Shown here piece after piece: positions 26,359 to 35,903 of a DNA stretch of 64,000 bases. The notes below the pieces were generated by a model that worked only from the letters and a program-made list of their open reading frames with translations, was not told where the DNA came from and ran no database searches. The stretch comes from Algoriphagus halophilus. GTDB lineage: Bacteria; Bacteroidota; Bacteroidia; Cytophagales; Cyclobacteriaceae. Numbering within the stretch: the stretch's first letter is position 1; each line of letters opens with the position of its first letter. A program made the translations under genes and the position numbers. The stretch covers positions 1,063,894 to 1,127,893 of the forward strand of contig NZ_FSRC01000002.1 in the NCBI RefSeq assembly GCF_900129785.1. Direction: 5' to 3'.

Positions 26359-27327
26359 ATGCATCAGGAAAAAATTCAAGCAGTAATAGAAGAAGTAAAA
26401 AAGGTGGTCGTAGGACAAGACCGGATGGTCAATAGATTGTTGATCGGCCTCTTTACCAATGGACATATATTATTAGAAGGTGTGCCAGGACTGGCAAAAA
26501 CCTTGACTGTGAATACACTCGCAAAAGTCTTACACCTAGATTTCAATCGAATTCAGTTTACGCCGGATTTGTTACCAGCGGATTTGATCGGGACCATGAT
26601 CTATAATCAGCAAACAGGTGATTTTGAAGTAAAAAAGGGTCCCATATTTTCCAATTTGATTTTGGCAGATGAGGTGAACCGATCTCCTGCCAAAGTTCAA
26701 TCCGCTTTATTAGAGGCGATGCAGGAGAAACAAGTAACCATTGGAGAGACTACGTTCCAATTGGATCGGCCATTTTTGGTACTTGCTACTCAAAACCCTG
26801 TGGATCAAGAAGGAACCTATCCGCTTCCGGAAGCACAGGTCGATCGTTTTATGATGAAAGTCCATATTGACTATCCTAGTAAAGCAGACGAAATGGAAGT
26901 CATGAGAAGGATGGCTAATATGTCTTTTACCAATGAAGTGAACCCTATGCTTTCCAAGCAGGACGTATTTGATATTAGAAATCAGATCAATGCAGTAAAA
27001 ATTGCAGAGCCTTTGGAACACTATATAATTGAATTGGTATTTGCAACAAGATTTCCAAATCAATATGGTTTGAACAATGAGGCCAAGTACATCATGTTTG
27101 GGGTGTCTCCAAGAGCGAGTATCAATTTAAACTTGGCTGCCAAGGCTGTGGCCTACATGGATGGCAGAGATTATGTATTACCAGAAGATATCAAAGAGAT
27201 AGCTGAGGATGTGTTAAATCACCGAATTATTCTGAATTATGAGGCAGAAGCAGACGGAATTAATACAAGAGACCTTGTAAAAATATTAATGGAAAAAGTC
27301 CCGATTAATAAGTCGGTAACATTCTAA
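26359..27327 (+). CDS. MoxR-family AAA+ ATPase
   Basis: 322 residues. Walker A GVPGLAKT at 41-48, Walker B LILADE ending at D104-E105, sensor 1 LATQNP, and a C-terminal lid with the PRASINLNLAAKA block. MoxR ATPases act as chaperones that load metal or assemble complexes, usually with a VWA and a DUF58 partner in the same operon. Here the gene is followed at once by a terminator and no VWA, DUF58 or BatA-type gene is in the window, so it is an orphan copy or its partners are elsewhere. Cytosolic. Confidence 0.9.
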   Translation: MHQEKIQAVIEEVKKVVVGQDRMVNRLLIGLFTNGHILLEGVPGLAKTLTVNTLAKVLHLDFNRIQFTPDLLPADLIGTMIYNQQTGDFEVKKGPIFSNLILADEVNRSPAKVQSALLEAMQEKQVTIGETTFQLDRPFLVLATQNPVDQEGTYPLPEAQVDRFMMKVHIDYPSKADEMEVMRRMANMSFTNEVNPMLSKQDVFDIRNQINAVKIAEPLEHYIIELVFATRFPNQYGLNNEAKYIMFGVSPRASINLNLAAKAVAYMDGRDYVLPEDIKEIAEDVLNHRIILNYEAEADGINTRDLVKILMEKVPINKSVTF

Positions 27328-27349
27328 TAACATTAGAACCTATTTATTT

Positions 27350-27377
27350 GGGCTTCCTGCGATGGAAGCCTTTTTTT
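27350..27377 (+). terminator. Rho-independent terminator after the MoxR gene
   Basis: A 7-bp perfect stem GGCTTCC/GGAAGCC (27351-27357 with 27364-27370), 6-base loop, then seven T. Confidence 0.85.
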
Positions 27378-27518
27378 ATGCTAGAATTATTAATTCAATA
27401 TTAAATTCTGTCAATTTTTTTAAAAAAAGCATAATTCAAAAAATTCTATTGTGCTGATTAATTGAATCACTTTTGTATCATCAAAAGAGAACGAAACCAC
27501 AATTCAATTAATAACTCA

Positions 27519-28751
27519 ATGAAAAAGTTTAATTCCCTATTCATCCTATTCGCAGTGACCGTGTTCGGTTTCACTAGCTGTATAGAGGGTAATGACAAGC
27601 CAACACCAGTTACTGAACCTGAAGACACAAGTAATGTACTGGTAACTTCCAACATTACAACCAATACCACTTGGGAAACTGGTAAAGTCTATGTCCTAGG
27701 AGGTAGAATTTCAGTTACTGCTGGAAATACATTGACTATCCAACCTGGAGTAATTGTAAAAGGTGAGGTTGGTACTGGTTCCAATGCTACTGCTTTGATC
27801 ATTGCTAGAGGAGCAAAAATTGATGCGCAAGGAACTGCAACTTCTCCTATCATTTTCACAACGGTTGCTGATGAAATTATGCCTGGTGAGATTGCATCGC
27901 CAAACTTAGAGCCAAATCTATCTGGTCTTTGGGGTGGATTGATCATCCTCGGTAATGCTAAAGGGTCTTTTGCTGGAGATGTTACTGAAATTCAAATTGA
28001 AGGTATTCCACCATCAGATACTAATGGTCTATATGGCGGTACAAATGATGAAGATAACTCAGGTGCTTTGAAATATGTCTCTATTCGTCACGGTGGAGCT
28101 AACATTGGTGAAGGTAACGAAATCAATGGTTTGACACTTGGAGCTGTAGGTTCTGCTACGGTGATCGAAAATATCGAAGTTATCGGTAACCAAGATGACG
28201 GAATCGAATGGTTCGGTGGAGCTGTCAACGTGAAAAATGCATTGGTATGGAATCCAGGTGATGACGCTTTGGACACAGACCAAGCTTGGGCAGGTACTTT
28301 GGATAACTTCATCGTAATCGCAGGTAGTGAGACAGATCACACATTGGAAATCGATGGTCCAGAAGGTTCTGCTGCTGCAGGTCATACCTTAAAAAATGGA
28401 TCAATTAAAGGTAATGATGTTGCTGAACTAGGTGACTTCAGAGATGGAGCCAGAGGAACTTTCGAAAACATCTACTTCTTTGGATTTGCTGATCCAGCGA
28501 CTACAGATGGAAGAGGAGATCTATCCCTTAGCGGCGATAAGACATTAGCCACTTTCGCTGATGGTGAATTAAAATTCATGAACCTTGAAGCTACTCTTGC
28601 TGAAGGTGTAACTCTTGAAACAGTATTTAAGGCAGGAACAGTTGATTTTGCAACTGCAGTTGCTGCTGGTGCTAATACAGTTGGAGCGGATAAGTCAGCA
28701 TTTGCTAGCTGGACTTGGGCTTCTGTAGCTGGTGAATTAGCAGACTTCTAA
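27519..28751 (+). CDS. Lipoprotein, putative right-handed beta-helix
   Basis: 410 residues from the ATG at 27519, which gives a proper lipoprotein signal with lipidated Cys21 (FGFTSC). The frame upstream to 27462 is open but non-coding in look. The body has repeats of G, V, I, N and D (SVTAGNTLTIQPGVIVKG, IENIEVIGNQDDGIEWFGGAVNVKN, IVIAGSETDHTLEIDG) that suggest a parallel beta-helix. Proteins of this type are often encoded next to a TonB-dependent receptor, as here, which argues for a surface-exposed partner of that receptor. The ligand is unknown. I recall related entries labelled multidrug transporter, which this sequence does not support. Confidence 0.7.
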   Translation: MKKFNSLFILFAVTVFGFTSCIEGNDKPTPVTEPEDTSNVLVTSNITTNTTWETGKVYVLGGRISVTAGNTLTIQPGVIVKGEVGTGSNATALIIARGAKIDAQGTATSPIIFTTVADEIMPGEIASPNLEPNLSGLWGGLIILGNAKGSFAGDVTEIQIEGIPPSDTNGLYGGTNDEDNSGALKYVSIRHGGANIGEGNEINGLTLGAVGSATVIENIEVIGNQDDGIEWFGGAVNVKNALVWNPGDDALDTDQAWAGTLDNFIVIAGSETDHTLEIDGPEGSAAAGHTLKNGSIKGNDVAELGDFRDGARGTFENIYFFGFADPATTDGRGDLSLSGDKTLATFADGELKFMNLEATLAEGVTLETVFKAGTVDFATAVAAGANTVGADKSAFASWTWASVAGELADF

Positions 28752-28775
28752 TAATAAAACAAACCTTTTAGAAAA

Positions 28776-28809
28776 GGGAAGAAAGGACTTGCAAGGTGTC
28801 TTTCTTCCC
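28776..28809 (+). promoter_or_regulatory. Intercistronic hairpin between lipoprotein and TonB receptor
   Basis: A strong stem of about 12 bp with one bulge (28776-28788 with 28798-28809) and no T-run after it, so it is not a normal terminator. A 10-base palindrome (28811-28820) follows. It may stabilise or process the mRNA so that the two genes are expressed at different levels. Confidence 0.5.
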
Positions 28810-28842
28810 AATTCTAGAATCAAGTTACTATCAATTTGCTGT

Positions 28843-31749
28843 ATGAAAAATAAATCTACAAACCCGTTCATGGCACGTACTATTGTTGTCCTGATTATTC
28901 TGGTATTATCCCAGATTATTGCGGGATTCGCATTTGCACAAACAGGAACTATTCGTGGAACCATCTTCGAAGAAGGTACTGGAGAGCCTCTATTTGGAGT
29001 TTCTGTGCTTGTTAAAGAAACATCTACTGGAGCAGTTACTGACTTCGATGGTAAATTCGAAATTCAAGTACAACCTGGAACTTACTCTTTAGCTATTTCT
29101 TATATCTCATATGCCACTGTTGAATTGACTGGTGTTGAGGTAAAAGCAGGAGAAGTAAATGTATTAAACGACATCTCCATGGCTGAAGAAGCCTCTGAAT
29201 TGGAGACTGTAACGATTGCTGCCACTGCAATCAGAACCACAGAATCAGCTTTGATGTCTGTTAAAAGAAATGCAGCCAACTTAATGGATGGTATTTCTGC
29301 AAGTACTTTCCGTCAAATCGGAGATGGTGATGCTGCTTCTGCTGTGAAGCGTGTTACAGGTGTCTCTATTGAAGGAGGTAAATATATCTACGTTCGTGGA
29401 TTAGGTGATAGATATACCAAAACTGTATTGAATGGAGTAGATATTCCTGGTCTTGATCCGGATAGAAACTCTATTCAAATGGATATCTTTCCAACGAATG
29501 TGATCGACAATATTATTGTATCCAAATCATTCACTGCTGAGTTACCAGCTGATTTTACTGGTGGGGTAGTAGATATTGAAACAAAAGATTTTCCTGAGGA
29601 AAAAAATATGAAGTTGAGCTTGAGTGGAGGAATTAACCCTTCTATGCACTTCAACTCTAACTATTTAAAATACGATGGTGGAAGCACCGATTGGTTAGGT
29701 TTCGATGATGGAACCAGAGAGATTCCAACAGGAGGAAGAACTGATATTCCACAATACGGGGATGTAGTTGGTAATCCAAACGGACCAAAAGGATTAGAGT
29801 ATCAGGAGATTCTTGGTAATTTCAACAAGACCTTAGGTGGATATAGAAGCAATAGCTTGATGGATATGGGAGTAAGCTTCTCTCTTGGAAATCAAATCGC
29901 CAGATCAAGAGCTACTTGGGGATATAATTTCGCCTTGACTTATAAGAATGAGACTGAGTTTTATCAAGATGCAGAATTCAATCTTTTTGCCAAGCCAAGA
30001 GAGTCTACTCAAACTGAGTTAGAATCATTAGAAAGACAAAAGGGTGACTATGGTGTCAACAACGTATTGTTGGGTGGTCTAGCAGGAATTGCTCTAAAGA
30101 CTGATAATTCAAAGTTTAAATTGAACTTGATGCACCTTCAGAATGGTGAATCTAAAGCTGGTGAATTCGAATTCGAAAACACCAACCTTGGTGCAAACTT
30201 TACTGCAAAGCAATATAACTTGGAATACAGCCAAAGAGCATTAACAAGCGTTCTTTTAGGCGGTACACATTACTTGAATGGAAGAGATTGGGAAGTAAAC
30301 TGGAAGTTAGCTCCAACTCGTTCTACAATCAAAGATCCAGATATTAGGTTCACAAGATTTAGAGTTCCGGAAAACACCATCTCTACGGAAGTAGGTTTGC
30401 CAGCTAGAATCTGGAGAGATCTAGAAGAATATAGTGTGGTAGGTAAATTGGATGTAGCAAGAAATCTTTCTCTATTCCAAAGAGATGCGAAAGTGAAATT
30501 CGGTACTAACTATGTATTCAAATACAGAGACTTCAACATTCAAAGTTTCCAGTTTGCTACAGGAAGCACAGAGTTTACTGGAGATCCAAACGAGATTTTA
30601 CTTCCAGAAAACCTATTTGCTGCAGATAACAGAAACGGTGTACGATACAACGCGGACTTTATTCCGATCAACCCAAACAAATACGAATCCATTGCTACCA
30701 ACATTGGGGGATATGCTTCTGTGGAGGCAAATCCAGCAAACAACTTGAAAGCTATTCTTGGTTTGAGAGTAGAGCAGTTTAATCAGTATTATACTGGTAC
30801 TAACCAAACAGGAACTATCAATTATGACTTAGTGACCATGTTGGATGATTTAGATTTCTTCCCAACTGTCAACTTGATCTACAACTTGAAAGAAAAGCAA
30901 AACTTAAGATTCTCTGCTTCTAGAACCATTGCTAGACCATCTTTCAAAGAGTTGTCTTATGCTGAAATCTTGGATCCTATCACAGGAAGAACATTTATTG
31001 GAGGCCTATACCCTGAAACTACCAATGGAGGTTCTGAAGTATTATGGGATGGAAACTTGGTTTCTACTCGAATCAATAACTTCGATTTGAGATGGGAAGC
31101 ATTCCAGGATAGAGGTCAAATGTTCTCTGTAAGTGCATTCTATAAGTCTTTTGACAAGCCAATAGAAATGGTCCAGTTCCTTTCTGACCCAGGTACTTTC
31201 CAACCAAGAAACGTAGGAAACGGATCAGTAGCAGGTTTGGAATTTGAATTCAGAAAGTCCTTGAAGTTTATCGCTCCTAAATTGGAGAACTTCAATTGGA
31301 ATACGAACGTGACTGTAACTAGATCTCAGATCAAAATGTCTGAGTCTGAATACAGATCAAGAGTATTGACTGCAAGAGAAGGACAGGAAATTAAAGATAC
31401 TCGTGATATGGCTGGTCAGGCTCCTTACATCATCAATACAGGGCTTAGCTACCAATCCTATGTGAATGGACTTGAAGCAGGTATATTCTATAATGTTCAA
31501 GGATCTACATTGAACTATGTAGGTTTCGGTAACAGAACTGATACTTATACTGTACCATTCCACAGCTTAAACTTAAATGTGAATAAGACGTTTGGAGCAG
31601 ATGAAAGATTCCAGGCTGGATTCGGTGTACAGAACTTATTGAATGACAAAAAAGAAATGGTGTTCAAGTCTTATGAGGCTCAAGACCAAATCTTTACAAG
31701 ATTGTCTCCTGGAACTAAAATCACAATGAGAGTTGCCTTCTCATTCTAA
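28843..31749 (+). CDS. TonB-dependent outer-membrane receptor
   Basis: 968 residues from the ATG at 28843; the frame upstream to 28789 covers the hairpin and is unlikely to be translated. Signal peptide about 1-33 (ending FAFAQ), CarboxypepD_reg-like domain (about 35-125: GTIRGTIFEEGTGEPLFGVSVLVKE), plug domain with YIYVRGLGDRYTKTVLNGVDIPG, then a beta-barrel ending MRVAFSF. It is not of the SusC type and no SusD is adjacent; the partner appears to be the upstream lipoprotein. Such receptor/lipoprotein pairs import siderophores, metals, peptides or phosphorus compounds; the sequence does not say which. Confidence 0.85.
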   Translation: MKNKSTNPFMARTIVVLIILVLSQIIAGFAFAQTGTIRGTIFEEGTGEPLFGVSVLVKETSTGAVTDFDGKFEIQVQPGTYSLAISYISYATVELTGVEVKAGEVNVLNDISMAEEASELETVTIAATAIRTTESALMSVKRNAANLMDGISASTFRQIGDGDAASAVKRVTGVSIEGGKYIYVRGLGDRYTKTVLNGVDIPGLDPDRNSIQMDIFPTNVIDNIIVSKSFTAELPADFTGGVVDIETKDFPEEKNMKLSLSGGINPSMHFNSNYLKYDGGSTDWLGFDDGTREIPTGGRTDIPQYGDVVGNPNGPKGLEYQEILGNFNKTLGGYRSNSLMDMGVSFSLGNQIARSRATWGYNFALTYKNETEFYQDAEFNLFAKPRESTQTELESLERQKGDYGVNNVLLGGLAGIALKTDNSKFKLNLMHLQNGESKAGEFEFENTNLGANFTAKQYNLEYSQRALTSVLLGGTHYLNGRDWEVNWKLAPTRSTIKDPDIRFTRFRVPENTISTEVGLPARIWRDLEEYSVVGKLDVARNLSLFQRDAKVKFGTNYVFKYRDFNIQSFQFATGSTEFTGDPNEILLPENLFAADNRNGVRYNADFIPINPNKYESIATNIGGYASVEANPANNLKAILGLRVEQFNQYYTGTNQTGTINYDLVTMLDDLDFFPTVNLIYNLKEKQNLRFSASRTIARPSFKELSYAEILDPITGRTFIGGLYPETTNGGSEVLWDGNLVSTRINNFDLRWEAFQDRGQMFSVSAFYKSFDKPIEMVQFLSDPGTFQPRNVGNGSVAGLEFEFRKSLKFIAPKLENFNWNTNVTVTRSQIKMSESEYRSRVLTAREGQEIKDTRDMAGQAPYIINTGLSYQSYVNGLEAGIFYNVQGSTLNYVGFGNRTDTYTVPFHSLNLNVNKTFGADERFQAGFGVQNLLNDKKEMVFKSYEAQDQIFTRLSPGTKITMRVAFSF

Positions 31750-31773
31750 AATAATTACACAACCACAATGATT

Positions 31774-31804
31774 AAGGGCTCCCAATTTTGGGAGCCTTTT
31801 TTTA
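31774..31804. terminator. Bidirectional terminator
   Basis: Perfect 7-bp stem GGCTCCC/GGGAGCC (31777-31783 with 31790-31796), loop of 6, T-run on the plus strand. Its T-run touches the stop codon of the convergent DUF985 gene. Confidence 0.8.
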
Positions 31805-32290
31805 TGTTAATCGCTTGATAATTTCGTCATTTCCAGGAAAGTCTCTGATCAACTCCTCTTTGCTGAAAAGTTCAAAATCTTGAAAATCAAAACCAGGAGC
31901 AACAACACAAGAGACTAATGCGTAGCTGTCCGGTTCATCCACTGTGCTCCCGAAGATTTTTTCGGCTGGAACTAGATGTTGAGGACTGGAGCCAGAAGTA
32001 GTCTTTACTGGACCTAAGGACAACTGATGGTGAAATCCTCCATCCAAAATATGAATGGTCAATGGGCTACCCTCATGCCAAAACCAGTGTTCATCGCTTT
32101 GTATTCGATGGAATTTTGAAACATTGGAGGAGGTCAAAAGGAAATAGATCACGGTACAGAGATTGCGCTCCCCATTTGGGCTTTTTACCAAATCCAGAGA
32201 TCGATACGTTTCTTTAAAGAAACCGCCTTCTGGATGAGGAAGTAACTCTAATTGAGCAGCCAAATGTGCGATTCTATCCTGAACGTTCAT
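31802..32290 (-). CDS. DUF985 cupin-domain protein
   Basis: 162 residues from the ATG at 32290, placed one base after the WecB stop, which suggests translational coupling; a longer form would overlap WecB by 20 bases. Motifs LLPHPEGGFFKETYRS, CTVIYFLLTSSNVSKFHRIQSDEHWFWHEG and VAPGFDFQDFEL mark the DUF985/Cupin_5 family, single-domain jelly-roll proteins with a likely metal site formed by His residues in FHRIQSDEHWFWH. Function is not known; some relatives act on sugars. The tie to WecB suggests a role with nucleotide sugars, as inference only. Confidence 0.85.
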   Translation of the reverse strand: MNVQDRIAHLAAQLELLPHPEGGFFKETYRSLDLVKSPNGERNLCTVIYFLLTSSNVSKFHRIQSDEHWFWHEGSPLTIHILDGGFHHQLSLGPVKTTSGSSPQHLVPAEKIFGSTVDEPDSYALVSCVVAPGFDFQDFELFSKEELIRDFPGNDEIIKRLT

Positions 32291-32291
32291 C

Positions 32292-33389
32292 TTAATCAGG
32301 GTACTTATCAATTAATATTTTTACAATTCTTTCCGCGGTTTTCCCATCCCACAGTGGGATTCCTTGGTAGGATTTCCAATTTCCATCCATCACCTTTTTT
32401 AAATAAGGTTTCAGTTTTTTAGGGTCTGTTCCTACCAATTCATTGGTACCTAACTGGATGGTTTCTTCCCGTTCTGTATTATCCCTAAGTGTGATACATG
32501 GAACATTCATTACAGAGGCTTCTTCTGTGATTCCACCTGAATCTGTAATGACTCCTTTGGCATTCTTTACCAAGTAATTAAACTCTAAATAGCTTAGCGG
32601 CTCAGTCATTAATAAATTAGGAGCATTGATGCCTATTTCTTTGAGGTTTTTAGCAGTTCTAGGATGCACAGGGAATATGATCGGCAATCCCTCGGTTCCT
32701 TCCAGAATTGCGTCAATCATCGCTTTTAATTTGTGCTCCTGATCAACATTGGCAGGGCGATGCATGGTCATCACGAAGTAATTTCCTAGCTCTAGATTTT
32801 CAAATACTGCTCCCTCTGGCTTTTTAAAGTGAGGCATTTGTGCCAGGAGCGTATCGATCATGGTATTTCCCACAAAATGGATTTTTTCATCTTGAAAACC
32901 GCTATTTCTTAAATTGGTATTGGCAATTTCAGAAGTGGTAAAAAAGTGGTCGGTAATGCTATCAGTTACCATCCTATTGATTTCTTCAGGCATAGTCAAA
33001 TCACCAGAGCGAATACCACCTTCAACATGGGCTACGTCGATTTGTAGTTTCTTCGCTGTGATAGAACAGGCCAATGTGCTGGTTACATCCCCAACAACCA
33101 ATACCAGATCCGGCCGGTTTTCGAGTAATTCCTTTTCAAATGCCACCATGATAGCCGCGGTTTGTTCAGCTTGGGTACCACCACCTCCTCCAAGGTTTGC
33201 ATCGGGTTCAGGAATATTGAGCTGCTCAAAAAAATCACCAGACATTTTTTTATCATAATGCTGCCCGGTATGGATCAATCTAAATGTAAGCTTAGCTCCT
33301 TCCTTCTGCTGTTTTTGAATGGCATGGATGATTGGTGCTATTTTCATGAAGTTTGGTCGAGCACCAGCGACGATGGTAAATTTACCCAT
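32292..33389 (-). CDS. wecB: UDP-N-acetylglucosamine 2-epimerase, non-hydrolysing
   Basis: 365 residues, usual family length. Begins FTIVAGARPNFMKIAPI, with the catalytic acids D101 (VVGDVTST), E123 (HVEGGIRSGD) and E136 (MPEEINR) and the C-terminal SGGITEEASVMNVPCITLRDNTERE motif. It converts UDP-GlcNAc to UDP-ManNAc in the cytosol for surface polysaccharides. It overlaps or nearly touches the DUF985 gene, forming a two-gene unit. A Wzi-type capsule gene lies just upstream on the other strand. Confidence 0.95.
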   Translation of the reverse strand: MGKFTIVAGARPNFMKIAPIIHAIQKQQKEGAKLTFRLIHTGQHYDKKMSGDFFEQLNIPEPDANLGGGGGTQAEQTAAIMVAFEKELLENRPDLVLVVGDVTSTLACSITAKKLQIDVAHVEGGIRSGDLTMPEEINRMVTDSITDHFFTTSEIANTNLRNSGFQDEKIHFVGNTMIDTLLAQMPHFKKPEGAVFENLELGNYFVMTMHRPANVDQEHKLKAMIDAILEGTEGLPIIFPVHPRTAKNLKEIGINAPNLLMTEPLSYLEFNYLVKNAKGVITDSGGITEEASVMNVPCITLRDNTEREETIQLGTNELVGTDPKKLKPYLKKVMDGNWKSYQGIPLWDGKTAERIVKILIDKYPD

Positions 33390-33528
33390 AGTGGATTCTT
33401 GAAAATTTATTTAAAATTAAAGATTCCTTTTTGTCTATCTTTAGAAAAATAGGAAAGTTTGAATAAACGGCATTTGGCTGGTTTTTTGTTTCTTTGTGCA
33501 GTACGTTTTTACCTGCAAATTATAATTC

Positions 33529-34194
33529 ATGTCATTTCGCACTTGGTTTAAAAACTGGATACCCTTACCAGTCTTAATTTTCTTAGGATTTCTTACTTCC
33601 TGTACCGATACGTTAGAATCTGAAACTATAGTATATTCTAACGATTTTTCGGAACTAGATCTTGCAGGCTTTGAAAATGGAAAGCTTTTTATTTTTGGAA
33701 ATGATACACTTGCCGGGTATTACCATAACGAGGAAGTAGCAGTAAATGTCTCTGATCTTCCATCTCATAATCTTCTAAAGGTTACTGTAGAGATTATCGT
33801 ACATGATAGCTGGGATGGAAATGCTGATGATGGAGTGGGCGGACCGGATTATTGGTTTTTTGGAATAGACAATCAAGAGGTTTTTAGAACTACTTTCTCT
33901 AATTCACCTTGTGAATCCACTTATTGTCTTTATCAATCGTATCCCAACACGTATTTTCGACAGAATGTGCCAAAGTCAGGTGCTACCCAAACCAATTTAC
34001 CGGGCCTTTGCTTATTTGGGGCAAGTAATAATTATAGTACCAGATACAGCATTTCCAAGATCGTGGAGCACAGTAACCCCAATGCTAGGATTTACATGAA
34101 TTCGGACCTCATTGCTGAAAACTCACCTGACCCGGTTTGCGATGAATCCTGGTCTATTTCCAAAATTGAAATTGCAGCACTCACACTTAACTAA
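33529..34194 (+). CDS. Lipoprotein of unknown function
   Basis: 221 residues, signal with lipobox FLTSC (Cys25). The rest is rich in aromatic, Asn and Asp residues (HDSWDGNADDGVGGPDYWFFGID) and has four further cysteines. The pattern recalls jelly-roll carbohydrate- or calcium-binding domains, but I do not recognise a family. It ends 4 bases before the Wzi gene, so they form an operon, pointing to a role at the cell surface. Confidence 0.65.
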   Translation: MSFRTWFKNWIPLPVLIFLGFLTSCTDTLESETIVYSNDFSELDLAGFENGKLFIFGNDTLAGYYHNEEVAVNVSDLPSHNLLKVTVEIIVHDSWDGNADDGVGGPDYWFFGIDNQEVFRTTFSNSPCESTYCLYQSYPNTYFRQNVPKSGATQTNLPGLCLFGASNNYSTRYSISKIVEHSNPNARIYMNSDLIAENSPDPVCDESWSISKIEIAALTLN

Positions 34195-34198
34195 TCAG

Positions 34199-35893
34199 AT
34201 GAAGAATATTGTGAGAAAATTTATAATAATCGGACTATTATTTTTTGTAATTGATGCCTCGATTGCACAGACTGTGCCTGTGGGAATGCCTGTCCTGGAC
34301 CAATACCTTAGAAGAGCTCAATTATTAGGAAAGGTAGATTCAAGTTCATCTTTTATGATTCGTCCTCTCTATCCTGCAGAAGCTTTTGGGTTTGAAAATG
34401 GATTTGATGTTGATAATTCCATTGTAGATTTAGATGCTTCTAAAATCCATAGATATTTTGGAAAAGATCAGAAGGGTAAGCTTTTAGTTATGCCTGCAAC
34501 TTTGAAAGCACAGTATAATTCAACCTATGCTTTTGGGGTAAACGACGGAGCATTTATTCCTAATAGGGGATTCCAGACTATTTTGAGCCCAGGAGTGTAT
34601 GCAGAGTATGGAAATTGGAGCATCCAGTTACAGCCTGAAATATTATTGGCAGCTAATAAAGACTACAAAGGATTTCCAATAGAGCATCAGGCGACGATTT
34701 TATTTTATTATGAATACATGAACCGCATTGATATGCCTGAAAGGTTTGGAAACTCAGGATACAATAAAGTTTATGGAGGCCAATCTAGTTTTAGATATAA
34801 CTACCGAGAATTCTCGTTGGGAATTTCAACAGAAAACCTTTGGTGGGGTCCGGGAAGAAGAAATTCCTTATTACTTGGAAATAATGCTCCAGGATTTCTT
34901 CACTTTACATTAAATACAAGAAAACCAGTTCAAACGAAAATAGGCTCATTTGAAGGGCAGTTTATTTCCGGGTTTTTAAAGTCGAGTGGATATTTGCCAC
35001 CTCATTCGGATTACAATATTCAGGAAAACCCAGTTTATATTCCAAAACCTGAAGATAGCAACAGATACATTTCAGGGCTGGTAATTACCTATCAACCCAA
35101 ATGGGTCCCAGGACTTTTTCTGGGCTATGGTTCAGTCAACCATATGTATCGAAAGGATGTGTCTACCTTGGGAGATGTATTACCCATATTTAACGGTAGA
35201 AAAGGACCTGAAAATATATTGGACCCTATTAGAGATAAAAGGCAGCAATTTAGTTCTGGGTTTTTTAGATGGCTTAGCCCGGAAGGTCATTTTGAGTTTT
35301 ATGGAGAATATGGAACCAATGGCAATAGTAGAAGGATGGGTGATTTTATGATTGAACCCGAGTCTGGAAGAGCTTTCACTTTTGGTTTTTCACATTTGAT
35401 GAGTCTGAAGAAGCCGGGTCATTATTTCCAGATCAGTTCTGAAATGACCCAAACCGGCCAAACAATCCGAGAAGATATCCGAAATTTAGAAACCTGGTAT
35501 ATCCATGACCATGTGAGGGATGGATATACACATAATGGTCAAGTTTTAGGAGCTGGGAATGGCCCAGGTAGTAATGTGATTTTTGTGGAGTTGGCTTGGG
35601 TGAATAATATGAATCGATTCGGACTTCAAATGGAGCGAGTTGTTTACAACAATGATTTTTATTACTATCGATACGAGGCCTCCAAAGACTGGAGAAACAA
35701 ATATGTTGACTTAGTCCCTTCCCTTGTAGGAGACTGGAAAGTCGGTGATTTCCTAATTAGTGGAAAAATGCAGTATGTAAATACATTGAATTACAAATGG
35801 TATTTGGAGAATCAACCTGATCAATATTTTGTGCCAGGATATGATCGAAAGAATTTTGTGGCTCAAGTTGGTGTTTCATACCTATTCAGATAA
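34199..35893 (+). CDS. Wzi-family capsule assembly outer-membrane protein
   Basis: 564 residues from the ATG at 34199, giving a good signal peptide (MKNIVRKFIIIGLLFFVIDASIAQ region). The frame upstream overlaps the lipoprotein gene and is not translated. A large barrel with the conserved ENLWWGPGRRNSLLLGNNAPGF motif of Wzi, the outer-membrane lectin that anchors capsule to the surface. Operon: lipoprotein, Wzi, SlyD-like (4 and 10 base gaps). WecB is divergent 139 bases upstream of the operon, consistent with a surface glycan role. Confidence 0.85.
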   Translation: MKNIVRKFIIIGLLFFVIDASIAQTVPVGMPVLDQYLRRAQLLGKVDSSSSFMIRPLYPAEAFGFENGFDVDNSIVDLDASKIHRYFGKDQKGKLLVMPATLKAQYNSTYAFGVNDGAFIPNRGFQTILSPGVYAEYGNWSIQLQPEILLAANKDYKGFPIEHQATILFYYEYMNRIDMPERFGNSGYNKVYGGQSSFRYNYREFSLGISTENLWWGPGRRNSLLLGNNAPGFLHFTLNTRKPVQTKIGSFEGQFISGFLKSSGYLPPHSDYNIQENPVYIPKPEDSNRYISGLVITYQPKWVPGLFLGYGSVNHMYRKDVSTLGDVLPIFNGRKGPENILDPIRDKRQQFSSGFFRWLSPEGHFEFYGEYGTNGNSRRMGDFMIEPESGRAFTFGFSHLMSLKKPGHYFQISSEMTQTGQTIREDIRNLETWYIHDHVRDGYTHNGQVLGAGNGPGSNVIFVELAWVNNMNRFGLQMERVVYNNDFYYYRYEASKDWRNKYVDLVPSLVGDWKVGDFLISGKMQYVNTLNYKWYLENQPDQYFVPGYDRKNFVAQVGVSYLFR

Positions 35894-35903
35894 AGTATAA
35901 ATC

